From Gp6-AA40 sp035263125 (GTDB lineage Bacteria; Acidobacteriota; Vicinamibacteria; Vicinamibacterales; UBA2999), in the NCBI GenBank assembly GCA_035263125.1, contig DATFRP010000097.1, positions 28,588 through 92,587 of the forward strand: a DNA stretch of 64,000 nucleotides, in the 5' to 3' direction. The stretch's first letter is position 1, and each line of letters starts with the position of its first letter. The notes under the pieces were generated by a model that was not told the DNA's origin, made no database searches, and saw nothing but the letters and a program-made list of their open reading frames with translations. Shown here one piece after another: positions 56,221-64,000 of the stretch. The translations under genes and the position numbers were made by a program.

Positions 56221-56850
56221 ATGGAAAGGACCCAGGATCAACTGCTCGTGAGCCGCCTGCAGGCAGGCGACCAATTGGCAGTCAAGGAGTTGGCCGACAA
56301 GTATGGCCCGCGAATTCTTCAGCTGGCCATGCGGCACATGAGAAACCGTGAGGACGCCGAAGAGGTGACTCAGGACGTGTTGCTCAAGGTGCATCAGAAG
56401 ATCGGTTTGTTTCGCGGAGACGCGGCATTGTCATCGTGGATCTACCGGATCACGTTCAATACCGCGATGTCCCGGCTTCGTCAGAACCGGTCAGCCCGGC
56501 TGGCCGCTGAAGAGCGGGATCGTGCCCTGGCGCGCGAGGAAGCCGCGAACGAGCTCCGTCAGCCGCGTGAACCGGCTGACTGGTCCCACATGCCGGACGA
56601 AGAATTGCTGCGCGCACAGCTGAGGGTCGCGTTCGACCAGGCGGTCGCCGACCTGCCGGAGATTTATCGTCAGCCGGTCGTGCTTCGCGATATCCAGGGA
56701 CTGACGACCGAGGAGGCGAGCAGCCGGTTGAAGCTCAAAGATCAGACGTTGAAATCGCGACTGCATCGCGGGCGGCTGCTGTTGAGGGAAAAGCTGCAGG
56801 CGTTCAGAGACGGTATCGCGCTGCATCGCCCGACACCGGCCTTCGGGTAA
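56221..56850 (+). CDS. Sigma-70 family RNA polymerase sigma factor (ECF type)
   Basis: 209 aa with region 2 (LADKYGPRILQLAMRHMRNREDAEEVTQDVLLKV, shown in pieces: MRNREDAEEVTQDVLLKV; then SSWIYRITFNTAMSRLR) and region 4 (LPEIYRQPVVLRDIQGLTTE and LKDQTLKSRLHRGRLLLREK). Directs RNA polymerase to a small regulon. No zinc-finger anti-sigma gene follows. ATG 56221 has GAGG upstream and matches family length; the frame is open earlier. Confidence 0.88.
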   Translation: MERTQDQLLVSRLQAGDQLAVKELADKYGPRILQLAMRHMRNREDAEEVTQDVLLKVHQKIGLFRGDAALSSWIYRITFNTAMSRLRQNRSARLAAEERDRALAREEAANELRQPREPADWSHMPDEELLRAQLRVAFDQAVADLPEIYRQPVVLRDIQGLTTEEASSRLKLKDQTLKSRLHRGRLLLREKLQAFRDGIALHRPTPAFG

Positions 56851-56860
56851 AAAAAGATGG

Positions 56861-56965
56861 GAATCAGGATGCAGGAATCAGGATGCGGCCCTGGGCCAGG
56901 AATCAGGCCTGAACCCTCGAGCCTGGCCCAGAACTGCTTCCTGATTCCTGCATCCTGATTCCTGG
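56861..56965. repeat. GAATCAGGATGCAGGAATCA inverted repeat between convergent genes
   Basis: Arms 56861-56887 and 56939-56965 are near-perfect complements; the centre has CCTGGGCC/GGCCCAG. The M28 peptidase stop (56966-56968) touches the right arm. Same family as 51849 and 60925. Confidence 0.75.
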
Positions 56966-58495
56966 TTATTTCTGTACGAACTCGGGGCGCGACGGGCGTT
57001 CCGCGATGTGAGCCGCGAGCTCGAGCGCGAGCGTGGCGACGCGCCTGGTGCCGATCGCATCGATCTTGTCCCAGTCATCAGTAGGGCGATGGTAGTCGGC
57101 GTGGAAGCCGGTGAAGAAATTGATCGCCGGAATACGATGCGCGCTGAAGTTGTAGTCGTCGCTTCTCCCGGCCCCCGGACCCTGCCGCTCGATCGTCAGC
57201 CCCTCGCCGAGCGCCTGAACCGCGGCCTTGAGGTCTGCTTCCATTGACGGCGAGACCTCGAGGCCGCTGATGTCCACCGCACCACGGGCCCGGCCCACCA
57301 TATCCAAATTGAGCATGGCCACTGTGTTGGCGATCGGCACCACCGGATGTTCCGCGTAGTACGCGGATCCGAGAAGCCCGCGCTCTTCCCCGGCAAACGC
57401 GACGAACACCAGCGTGCGAGGGAAGCGTGCGCGCTCTTGATGGGCGACGCGCGCGATCTCGATGATCGATGCGGTGCCGGATGCGTTGTCGTCGGCGCCG
57501 TTGTGGATTTCACCCGTCCGCTCGGGTGACATCGACAGGTGGCCGCCAAGGCCGACGTGATCGTAGTGCGCGCCAATCACGATTGCTTCTTTCGCTCGCG
57601 CGGGATCGCTACCGGTCAGCACGCCGATGACATTGCGCACGGTCCTGCGATTCTTCGACAACTGCTCCACGTAGTCGACGGTCGCGCCGCGCAGCACCTC
57701 TGAGCGAGGCACCAGGTCGGTGTCGATCTGACGCGCGATGGCCTCGAGCTTCCACGCGTCGAGGAGCGGCTGCAGTTCCGTGCGCCGCACGCGCACCACG
57801 GGGAAGGGGAAGCCGACGTCCTCGGCGTCGGGGTCGCCGTTGAAGACGCTGTATTGCCCTTCATCAGCGCGGTGTGACGGATCGGAGACGACGAACAGCG
57901 CGCGTGCGCCTTTGCTGCGCGCCAGCGTTGCCTTGGCGACCAGCGACGTCTGCGGCATCGGACGCACGCCGTTCAAACGGCTGTTGGTATCGTGCTCCTG
58001 CGGCTCGTGACTGAAAATCAACACCGCCTTGCCATTGACGTCGATGCCCGCATAGTCGTCGTAGCCGACATCCCGCACCGCAATGCCATAGCCCGCAAAC
58101 ACGAGCGGCACGTGCTGCAGTTGTGCTGAAGGCGAGTTGTCGCCGGGCGCCGTCAGCGGGTAGTAACTCGTGCCGAGGACGAACGTCGCCTTTTTCCCCT
58201 GGAATTCGAACGAGAGCGAGTTACCGCGCCCCACCGTCAACCCGGCGATGAGCTCGAAAGGCTGGAACCAGCCCTCGGCGCCTTCACCGGGCGCGAGCCC
58301 GGCGGCCTTGAACTGCTGCGCCACGTAATCGCCGGCCCGCTCGAGCCCTTCGGATCCGTTGGCGCGCCCCCTGAGGTCGTCGGAAGCGAGGAACTTGATG
58401 TGTCCCAGCAGGGCATCTGCCTCGATGCCGGTCTCCCCGAGAGAAACAGTGACAAGGCCGAGCGACAACAGCAGGGCAATTCCAAGCTTCCGCAT
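56966..58495 (-). CDS. Exported M28-family metallopeptidase with PA domain
   Basis: 509 aa; signal peptide LGIALLLSLGLVTVSLG. PA insert at about 130-250. Peptidase domain with zinc ligands HYDH near 312, GADDNASG near 334, Glu pair in FAGEERGLLGS near 370, Asp in LNLDMVGR near 397 and His in DYHRPTDDWDKI near 475. Aminopeptidase acting outside the cytoplasm on peptides. Upstream gene on the same strand is the MDH-like gene, 23 bp away. Confidence 0.86.
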   Translation of the reverse strand: MRKLGIALLLSLGLVTVSLGETGIEADALLGHIKFLASDDLRGRANGSEGLERAGDYVAQQFKAAGLAPGEGAEGWFQPFELIAGLTVGRGNSLSFEFQGKKATFVLGTSYYPLTAPGDNSPSAQLQHVPLVFAGYGIAVRDVGYDDYAGIDVNGKAVLIFSHEPQEHDTNSRLNGVRPMPQTSLVAKATLARSKGARALFVVSDPSHRADEGQYSVFNGDPDAEDVGFPFPVVRVRRTELQPLLDAWKLEAIARQIDTDLVPRSEVLRGATVDYVEQLSKNRRTVRNVIGVLTGSDPARAKEAIVIGAHYDHVGLGGHLSMSPERTGEIHNGADDNASGTASIIEIARVAHQERARFPRTLVFVAFAGEERGLLGSAYYAEHPVVPIANTVAMLNLDMVGRARGAVDISGLEVSPSMEADLKAAVQALGEGLTIERQGPGAGRSDDYNFSAHRIPAINFFTGFHADYHRPTDDWDKIDAIGTRRVATLALELAAHIAERPSRPEFVQK

Positions 58496-58518
58496 CCATC
58501 GATCCTATCGCGTTCCCG

Positions 58519-59370
58519 CTACACGCCCAGCGCCGACTCGAGGCGGACACGCTCCCGCGTATTGAGCGTCGGCACGCGGGTGTGGGCAATACCATTCTGT
58601 GACAGCGCGGCCGGAAGTGTGCCGACGCGGCCGCGTACGCCAAACTCTCCGCCGAACACGGTGAGGACGCTGAATGCCCGACGCGATGAGCGGACGATGG
58701 CCTCGGCGACTCGCGCCGCGGCGGCGCCGAGCGCGAACGGACCTGGAGGCCAGAGACGAGCGACGCGAGCCTCGACCCGTGTGAGCTGCACTTGCGAGAG
58801 CACGCGCTCGAGCGCGTAGCCGCCAATCGAGGCCTCGCTCCAGGGCACGAAAAAACCTGAGGGCGGCGTGCCCAGGATCGTGAGGCCGACTTCAGATGGT
58901 GAGCAGCCGGCTTCCATCGCCACGATGGCGCGCGCGGCCATGGCGAGCGCTTCGGGAGACGACCCGATCAGACGCTCGCGTTTCACACCCGCCTCGCGCG
59001 CCGCCAGCTGCAGCACGCTTGCCTGTGCGCTCCCGGCGCAGACGATCGGCGTCTTTCCCAGATACGGCGTCAATCGTGTGATCAAGGCGAGCGCCTCGTC
59101 GCCCTGCCACTCGGTCGAGGGCCGTCCGACGCGGTCGGCGAGCACACACACAGAGGAGCCGGTGACGCGAGTGGCATCGCTCGTCCCTTCGAGCCGCGTG
59201 TGAAACCCCGCGATCGCTCCCGACTGCTGAATGTCGAGCGCCTTGCCCGCCGCGATCTGCGCGGCATCGTCGACGAGCACCACGCGCGACACGCGCTCCC
59301 CTCGTGCGAGTGCATCGGCCACGGCCGCGCCCAGCTCGCCTGCGCCGACGATGCACACGGTCGCTGTCAT
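58519..59370 (-). CDS. Malate/lactate dehydrogenase-like protein, probably inactive
   Basis: 283 aa with the Rossmann start VCIVGAGELGAAVADAL and order of secondary structures of the LDH/MDH family. The substrate Arg loop (usually G.PR.PGM.R) reads LADRVGRPSTEWQG, the NP(V/L) motif is replaced by CAGSAQ, and the catalytic His-Gly region reads LGTPPSGFFVPW. So substrate arginines and the proton-relay His are missing; dinucleotide binding may remain. Function unknown; pseudoenzyme or new chemistry. Confidence 0.7.
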   Translation of the reverse strand: MTATVCIVGAGELGAAVADALARGERVSRVVLVDDAAQIAAGKALDIQQSGAIAGFHTRLEGTSDATRVTGSSVCVLADRVGRPSTEWQGDEALALITRLTPYLGKTPIVCAGSAQASVLQLAAREAGVKRERLIGSSPEALAMAARAIVAMEAGCSPSEVGLTILGTPPSGFFVPWSEASIGGYALERVLSQVQLTRVEARVARLWPPGPFALGAAAARVAEAIVRSSRRAFSVLTVFGGEFGVRGRVGTLPAALSQNGIAHTRVPTLNTRERVRLESALGV

Positions 59371-59486
59371 CTGCTGCGGTATTCTACTGGCCTCAAAGGG
59401 CCTCGTCGTGGGCCGGCCTCAGCCGGCTCAGGGATGGGGCGCTTGACAGCGGCGCCTATGAGCCAATCGCAGACGGTCGATCGCGG

Positions 59487-60191
59487 ATGACACTCACAGG
59501 TAAAGTGGCGTTCGTCACGGGAGGTTCGCGCGGCATCGGGCTGGCCACTTCGAAGGCCCTGGTCGAGCGCGGCGCGTCGGTTGTGATGGTGGGCACCGAC
59601 GAGCGGCAGCTCGATGCCTCCGCGGGCGAGCTTGGGCCGTCGGTGGTGCCCATCAGGGCCGATGTACGTCGCTATGAGGATGTCGAACGTGCCGTTGGAG
59701 CCGCCGTCTCGCGCTTCGGTCGTCTCGACGTGCTCGTGAACAATGCGGGTATCGGCGTCTATCGACCGGTTGCCGAGATGACGGTCGACGAGTGGAACCG
59801 GACGTTCGAGACGAACGTGAGCGGCATGTTCTACTGCTGTCACGCGGCGCTTCCGCATCTGAAGAAAGCGGGCGGCTGGATCATCAACATCAGCAGCCTG
59901 TCGAGCACAGGGCCCTTCGCCAACGGCGCGGCGTATTGCGCGTCGAAGTCGGCCGTGAACACCTTCAGCGATGCGCTGATGCAGGAAGTGCGGTATGACG
60001 GCGTCCGCGTCGCCTGCGTGCTGCCAGGCTCGGTCAACACCGGCTTCGGCGGTCGCGAGAATACGAAGTCGGAATGGGCGCTCCAGCCCGACGACGTCGC
60101 CGAAGCGATCGTCGATCTGCTCGCGCACCCGCCGCGCAGCCTCCCGAGTCGTATCGAGATACGCCCGGCGCAGCCCCGGAGGAAAGCATGA
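59487..60191 (+). CDS. SDR family oxidoreductase
   Basis: 234 aa. TGGSRGIG at 11-18, NNAG near 85, catalytic Ser in NISSLSSTG and YCASKSA Tyr-x-x-x-Lys. Most similar in layout to 3-oxoacyl-reductase/serine-type SDRs. ATG 59487 matches family length. Intergenic DNA before it (59371-59486) holds small GC hairpins only. Confidence 0.82.
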   Translation: MTLTGKVAFVTGGSRGIGLATSKALVERGASVVMVGTDERQLDASAGELGPSVVPIRADVRRYEDVERAVGAAVSRFGRLDVLVNNAGIGVYRPVAEMTVDEWNRTFETNVSGMFYCCHAALPHLKKAGGWIINISSLSSTGPFANGAAYCASKSAVNTFSDALMQEVRYDGVRVACVLPGSVNTGFGGRENTKSEWALQPDDVAEAIVDLLAHPPRSLPSRIEIRPAQPRRKA

Positions 60192-60242
60192 GAACGAGGG
60201 CGACGTCCTGCGGTGGGTGTTGGCAGCTCATGATCATCGACG

Positions 60243-60491
60243 ATGTCTGCATTTGACAAACATCACGACGAACTCGAGAAGCACGAGCTGATGATGGGTC
60301 GATCGCGAGGCCGCCTGGCGGTCGCGCTCGACCTGCTCACCGATGCGCTCGCGATGGTCGGCCAGCACGGCGTGTACTGTCAGAGTGCACGCACGCCGGG
60401 CAGACCCACCATGGATATCGCCCTCGTGCTGGAGCAGATCGGCGATGCCAAGGAACTGCTGCAGAGCGTGATTGAGGGCGAGCGGACATGA
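60243..60491 (+). CDS. Small helical protein of unknown function
   Basis: 82 aa, ATG 60243. DKHHDELEKHELMMGRSRGR then LAVALDLLTDALAMV and IALVLEQIGDAKELLQSVIEG: two predicted helices, His- and Glu-rich start, single Cys. Not recognised. 51 bp after the SDR gene on the same strand. Confidence 0.5.
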   Translation: MSAFDKHHDELEKHELMMGRSRGRLAVALDLLTDALAMVGQHGVYCQSARTPGRPTMDIALVLEQIGDAKELLQSVIEGERT

Positions 60492-60573
60492 CCGGCAATC
60501 CTCGACTTCGCTCGGTGTGCTCGCGGGCAGTTCGCAGTGGTGATTCTTTTCGTGGCGGCGCTCGCCTGGTGGT

Positions 60574-60924
60574 TCACGCGCTCGTAAGGATCTCTCCGAG
60601 TTGAATGGCGAACGCGGATCTCGCAAGCACCTGATCGATGCCTGCGGTGCGCGCCGCCTCGATCGTCGCCGAGTCCACGTGCGAGACGTAGCCCAGCGTC
60701 TTCACGTTCGCCAGCTCGGGATCGGCTTTCATCGTCGTAATCGCAGCGAGCGGCGCGAGCTTCGCGCTGTTGAGATCGAAGATGACCAGCGACGGCCTCT
60801 TGTCGCGGACCGTGTTGACGATCTGTTCGCCTGACCGCTCGAAGTACAACTCGACGCCGAGGTGCTTGGCCGCCGCTCTGATCTTGATCGAGAACAGGAG
60901 GTCGTCAATGGCACAGACGATCAT
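60574..60924 (-). CDS. Receiver-like single-domain protein
   Basis: 116 aa with CheY-like fold: acidic pair in CAIDDLLFSIK, possible phospho-acceptor Asp in SLVIFDLNSAKLAPL near residue 50, and the ending IDQVLARSAFAIQL in place of the usual Lys motif. Distance from canonical receivers suggests an atypical or non-phosphorylated receiver. It diverges from the MBL hydrolase over a GAATCAGG direct repeat. Confidence 0.65.
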   Translation of the reverse strand: MIVCAIDDLLFSIKIRAAAKHLGVELYFERSGEQIVNTVRDKRPSLVIFDLNSAKLAPLAAITTMKADPELANVKTLGYVSHVDSATIEAARTAGIDQVLARSAFAIQLGEILTSA

Positions 60925-60988
60925 AGGAATCAGGTGTCAGGAATCAGGAATCCGGTCAGGAATCAGGAATCAGGATCAGGAATCAACA
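60925..60988. repeat. GAATCAGGA direct repeats
   Basis: At least six copies of (T)CAGGAATCAGGA in direct order between the receiver gene and the MBL gene, without the complementary arm. Same sequence family as 51849 and 56861, perhaps half an element. Confidence 0.7.
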
Positions 60989-61016
60989 GGCGCGCGTAGT
61001 CAATAGAATACATAGC

Positions 61017-61670
61017 ATGATCGTCGAAGTTCGCGCTGTGCCGCCGTTCGACAAGAACGGCTTCGTCCTCGGATGCGAACGCACTCGGGAAGCGGTGCTC
61101 ATCGATCCCGGCGATGAGGTGGACGAGCTCATCGGCGTCGTCCGGGACTACGACGTCGAGGTCCAGCACATCCTCCTCACCCACGCGCACATCGATCACA
61201 TCTCCGGCGTCGCTGCTGCAAAGGACGCGTACGACGCGCCGGTGTATCTCCACAAGGACGATCTCTTCCTGTACGAGGGCGTCGTGCAGCAGGGCGCGAT
61301 GTTCGGCTTCAAGGTCCGGCCGCAGCCGCCAATCGACGTCTTCTACGACGGCTCGCCGATTTTCTTCGGCGACTACGAAGTGCGCGTGCATCACACGCCT
61401 GGCCATTGCCCCGGCGGCGTCTGCCTGCAGATCGGCAGGAAGGGCACTCCCGGCGCGGACCTCTTCGTCGGTGACACCCTGTTCGCCGGCTCGATCGGGA
61501 GAACCGATCTGCCCGGTGGCGATCACCGCGTGCTGATGCATTCGATCACGAAGGTGCTGTTTCCGCTCGGCGATGAAGCGACGGTGCACCCCGGACACGG
61601 GCCCGACACCACCATCAAACGGGAGCGGACAACCAACCCGTTCGTGCTCGATTACCTCAGAGCCCGCTGA
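61017..61670 (+). CDS. Metallo-beta-lactamase fold hydrolase (glyoxalase II-like)
   Basis: 217 aa. Zinc motif THAHIDHISG near residue 58, HHTPGHCPGG near 126, GDTLFAGSIGRTDLPGG near 153, HPGHGPDTTI near 197. Glyoxalase II-like thioester hydrolase family; substrate unknown. Stop codon TGA lies in the loop of a small CCCGC/GCGGG hairpin (61663-61676). Confidence 0.88.
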   Translation: MIVEVRAVPPFDKNGFVLGCERTREAVLIDPGDEVDELIGVVRDYDVEVQHILLTHAHIDHISGVAAAKDAYDAPVYLHKDDLFLYEGVVQQGAMFGFKVRPQPPIDVFYDGSPIFFGDYEVRVHHTPGHCPGGVCLQIGRKGTPGADLFVGDTLFAGSIGRTDLPGGDHRVLMHSITKVLFPLGDEATVHPGHGPDTTIKRERTTNPFVLDYLRAR

Positions 61671-61708
61671 CGCGGGTTGGTGCGATCCCTTCCGACGACT
61701 CGAGGGCT

Positions 61709-62005
61709 CTATTCTTCCCTCATCACAATAATCTCCATCCTGCCGACCTGCAGGGTGTCGCCGGGCTTGAGGCGGGCGCTTTCGATGCGCGCGCCGTTCA
61801 CGAATGTGCCGTTCGTGCTCTGCAGATCCGTGACTTCGAGGTCGCCGCCCTGCCCGAGCGTCAGCCGGCAGTGCACGCGTGACACGAGGGCGGCGTCGAC
61901 GATGAAGTCGGCGCCGGTGGCGCGGCCGATGGTCTTCGGTCCGCCCGGCAGCAGCCGGAACACCTTCTCGGGCATGCCGTCGGTGATCGTTCTCAGAATC
62001 CACAT
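61709..62005 (-). CDS. FHA domain protein
   Basis: 98 aa, one forkhead-associated domain: TIGRATGADFIVD, SRVHCRL, LQSTNGTFVNGARI. FHA binds phosphothreonine peptides, so it senses Ser/Thr-kinase signalling. It converges on the MBL gene and diverges from the MacA-like gene. Confidence 0.86.
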   Translation of the reverse strand: MWILRTITDGMPEKVFRLLPGGPKTIGRATGADFIVDAALVSRVHCRLTLGQGGDLEVTDLQSTNGTFVNGARIESARLKPGDTLQVGRMEIIVMREE

Positions 62006-62088
62006 AGGGGCACAGGCAACTTTTGGGTTGGGCTCTTCGTCAACACCACAGTCGACCGCCAGCGCGAGGACCGAGCTGAAGGGACCTT

Positions 62089-62149
62089 GCCCTCAGCGAG
62101 CGAAGCGAATTGAGCGACTCGCCCTGAGCGACCAAAGCGAGTCGAAGGG
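62089..62149. repeat. CCCTGAGCGA...GTCGAAGGG repeat, two copies
   Basis: A complete unit CCCTGAGCGACCAAAGCGAG (continuing TCGAAGGG) at 62122-62149, preceded by a degenerate unit from 62089. This resembles the CCCTTCGACTCGCT(N)GCTCAGGG repeat seen in many genomes. It ends 6 bp before the MacA-like ATG. Confidence 0.65.
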
Positions 62150-62155
62150 TTACAG

Positions 62156-63349
62156 ATGAAAACATCAAGAAAACTCAGCTTGGCCGCCGCCGGTGCCGGG
62201 GTGCTGCTCGTGGGTGCCTGGGGCTTTTCGACGCTCAGCGGCGCGTCAACCACGATCGATCCCTCGAAGCTGGCCACAGTGGAGCGCGGCACGATGGTCC
62301 GCTCGGTCGTCGCGACCGGCAAGGTCGAGCCGATCACCAAAGTCGAGATCAAGTCGAAGGCCAACGGCATCATCGAGCACCTGCTGACCGACGTCGATCA
62401 GGTCGTCCAAGCGGGTCAGGTCCTCGCCGAGCTCGACAAGGAGAATCTTACCGCACGGCTTCGCGAGGCTCGCGCGAATCTCCAGGCCGCCGAGGCCGCG
62501 CGTGAAGCGGCCGTCGCGCAACTGAAGAAGAACGAGATCGAAGCGGAGACACCCGACCTCGAGCTGGCACGCCGGAACTCGGGGCGCGCGAAGCAGCTGT
62601 TCGAGCAGAAGCTGGTGTCGCAGTCTCAACTCGACGAGGCGACGAGCGGGCTCGAACAGGCCGAGAATCGTCAGCGCGCGGCCGGCGGTCAGCTCGTCAT
62701 CGCGAAAGCGAAAGTGGCCGAAGCGACCGCCAATGTCGCCCAGGCACGAGCCAACGTCGAGCGTGCCGAAGAAGAGCTCGCCAACTCGACGATCAAGGCG
62801 CCGATTAACGCCACCGTGCTCACGCGCGACGTCGAGGTGGGGAGCCCGGTGTCGTCCATTCTCAATCTCGGGGCCAACGCCACGCTGGTGATGACGCTGG
62901 GCGACATCGAGAAAGTGTTCGTGCGCGGCAAGGTCGACGAAGCGGACATCGGTCGGGTGCGTGTCGACCAGACCGCGAAGATTACGACGGAATCATTTCC
63001 CGATCGCGTGTTCGAGGGGCGCGTCACGCAGATCTCGCCGATCGGTGTCGACAAGGACAACGTCACCACGTTCGAGGTGAAGGTCTCGATCGACAACCCG
63101 GGCAAGGAGCTCAAGGCCAACATGACGGCCAACGCGGAGATCGTGCTCGAGGAGCACCAGGACGCGCTCATCGTGCCCGAGGCGGCCGTGACGTACGACG
63201 CGCAGAAGAACGCATCTGTCGATCTCGTCGCGCCGGAATCGAAGACCGGCCGGCGGAAAGTTCCCGTCAAGGTCGGCATCGGCAACGGCACGAAGCTCGA
63301 GATCCTCGAAGGCCTCAAGGCCGGCGACAAGATCGTCCTGCCATCGTAA
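62156..63349 (+). CDS. MacA-like periplasmic adaptor (HlyD/RND type)
   Basis: 397 aa. N-terminal membrane anchor (KLSLAAAGAGVLLVGAWGF), lipoyl halves (VEIKSKANGIIEHLL and TIKAPINATVLTRDVEVG), long coiled coil about 100-205 (AAEAAREAAVAQLKKNEIE), beta-barrel and proximal domains. Adaptors link an inner-membrane ABC or RND transporter with an outer-membrane channel. The next gene is a MacB-like permease, 34 bp downstream, which supports a MacAB-type efflux pump. Confidence 0.88.
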   Translation: MKTSRKLSLAAAGAGVLLVGAWGFSTLSGASTTIDPSKLATVERGTMVRSVVATGKVEPITKVEIKSKANGIIEHLLTDVDQVVQAGQVLAELDKENLTARLREARANLQAAEAAREAAVAQLKKNEIEAETPDLELARRNSGRAKQLFEQKLVSQSQLDEATSGLEQAENRQRAAGGQLVIAKAKVAEATANVAQARANVERAEEELANSTIKAPINATVLTRDVEVGSPVSSILNLGANATLVMTLGDIEKVFVRGKVDEADIGRVRVDQTAKITTESFPDRVFEGRVTQISPIGVDKDNVTTFEVKVSIDNPGKELKANMTANAEIVLEEHQDALIVPEAAVTYDAQKNASVDLVAPESKTGRRKVPVKVGIGNGTKLEILEGLKAGDKIVLPS

Positions 63350-63383
63350 GAGTGGAGCGCGAGGCTGTAGCCGAGCGAGAACG

Positions 63384-64000
63384 ATGCGCGAAGCCATTTT
63401 CCAGACGTACGAAAACCTGCGCGCGAACAAGCTGCGCAGCTTTCTGACGATGTTCGGCATTCTCTGGGGAATGGTGTCCGTCGTCGTGCTGTCCGCCACC
63501 GGAGAGGGTTTCCGCCAGGGCAACGACAAGGTGCTTCTCGAACTCGGCAGGAACATCGGCATCGTGTGGGGCGGCCGGACCAGCCTGCAGGCGGGCGGCG
63601 AGCGCGCCGGCCGCCAGATTTTCCTGACCATCGGCGACGCGCGTGCCATCGCCGATGAATCCTCCATGGTGGCTGTCGTCAGCCCGGAGCTGATGCGGAA
63701 CGCCGTCAAGGTCAAGAGCCCGTACAACTCGGCGTCGTCACAGGTCAGCGGCGTGGAGCCGCAGTATCAGGCGATTCGCACCATCGAGCTCGAATACGGC
63801 CGCCTCTTCACCTGGCACGACGAAGATCAGGTGTCCCGCGTCGCGATCGTTGGATTCGACATGGCGGAGCAGCTGTTCGGAAAGCGCGCGATTCTCGGGG
63901 AGACGATCGCGTTGAACGGCACTCCGTACACGATCATCGGCAAGATCCGGAAGAAGAACCAGGACAGCAACTACAGCGGTCCGGACAACAACAAGATCTT
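63384..64000 (+). CDS. MacB-like ABC transporter permease, 3' truncated by window end
   Basis: First 205 codons from ATG 63384. N-terminal cytoplasmic helix and first membrane segment (NKLRSFLTMFGILWGMVSVV), then a periplasmic MacB_PCD domain (FTWHDEDQVSRVAIVG, QLFGKRAILGETI). The ABC ATPase must be encoded outside the window. The gene is in operon with the adaptor. Confidence 0.82.
   Translation, partial: MREAIFQTYENLRANKLRSFLTMFGILWGMVSVVVLSATGEGFRQGNDKVLLELGRNIGIVWGGRTSLQAGGERAGRQIFLTIGDARAIADESSMVAVVSPELMRNAVKVKSPYNSASSQVSGVEPQYQAIRTIELEYGRLFTWHDEDQVSRVAIVGFDMAEQLFGKRAILGETIALNGTPYTIIGKIRKKNQDSNYSGPDNNKI

Noticed and set aside
60500..60588. Short hydrophobic frame ending WWFTRS as a small membrane protein
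   Set aside because: The frame has an upstream stop and no ATG; the only start would give 16 residues with no ribosome site.

Overview
The window is a high-GC, densely coding bacterial chromosome segment with about 52 protein genes, no rRNA or tRNA genes and no CRISPR array. Gene content suggests an aerobic, heterotrophic member of the Acidobacteriota, most likely Vicinamibacteria-like: many secreted proteins with long Ala/Pro-rich leaders, a secreted cytochrome c/copper-monooxygenase-type protein, a MocR regulator, small 'GCL...VEISG' secreted proteins, and abundant short palindromic intergenic repeats. This placement is inferred from style and gene content; no marker gene was compared.

Layout. 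1-7.5 kb: end of an FAD-linked oxidase, kynureninase, a beta-propeller/cytochrome c pair, tryptophan 2,3-dioxygenase overlapping a membrane-anchored MutS-like ATPase, then a MocR regulator overlapping a DUF2461 gene. 7.5-17 kb: both subunits of a type IIA topoisomerase, separated by a reductase, an unknown gene, an amidohydrolase and a NYN-nuclease/LOTUS RNA-binding protein. 17-30 kb: secreted sugar dehydrogenase, a double-kinase hybrid sensor, a Tat-exported phospholipase C, a class IV aminotransferase, secreted acidobacterial-type proteins, a MATE pump and a four-helix-bundle (S23/IVP) cassette. 30-38.7 kb: proline catabolism (pruA), tandem FKBP, and 2-oxoglutarate dehydrogenase E1 and E2 (sucA, sucB). 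38.7-47 kb: esterase, rhodanese, and a two-gene SNF2 helicase / N6-adenine methyltransferase module that resembles the drmD-drmMI part of class 1 DISARM but has no other DISARM gene beside it. 47-64 kb: Smr, queF, an HU-like protein, a sigma-54 activator, lpdA / E2 / lipB, two overlapping CBS-domain membrane proteins, an ECF-like sigma factor, an M28 peptidase, a degenerate malate-dehydrogenase homologue, a metallo-beta-lactamase-fold hydrolase, an FHA protein and the start of a MacAB-type export operon.

Genes that work together: TDO and kynureninase degrade tryptophan; sucA/sucB and lpdA with the second E2 and LipB supply and lipoylate 2-oxoacid dehydrogenases (no E1 for the second complex lies here); parC/parE form a topoisomerase; the helicase and methylase are translationally coupled (ATGA overlap).

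The most unusual trait is the repeat landscape. At least six families of self-complementary repeats occupy most junctions between convergent genes, and several genes take their stop codon from a repeat. One family is present as a gene-bearing cassette (S23 protein) and as a gene-less miniature; another lies in frame inside the coding sequence of an E2 acyltransferase.
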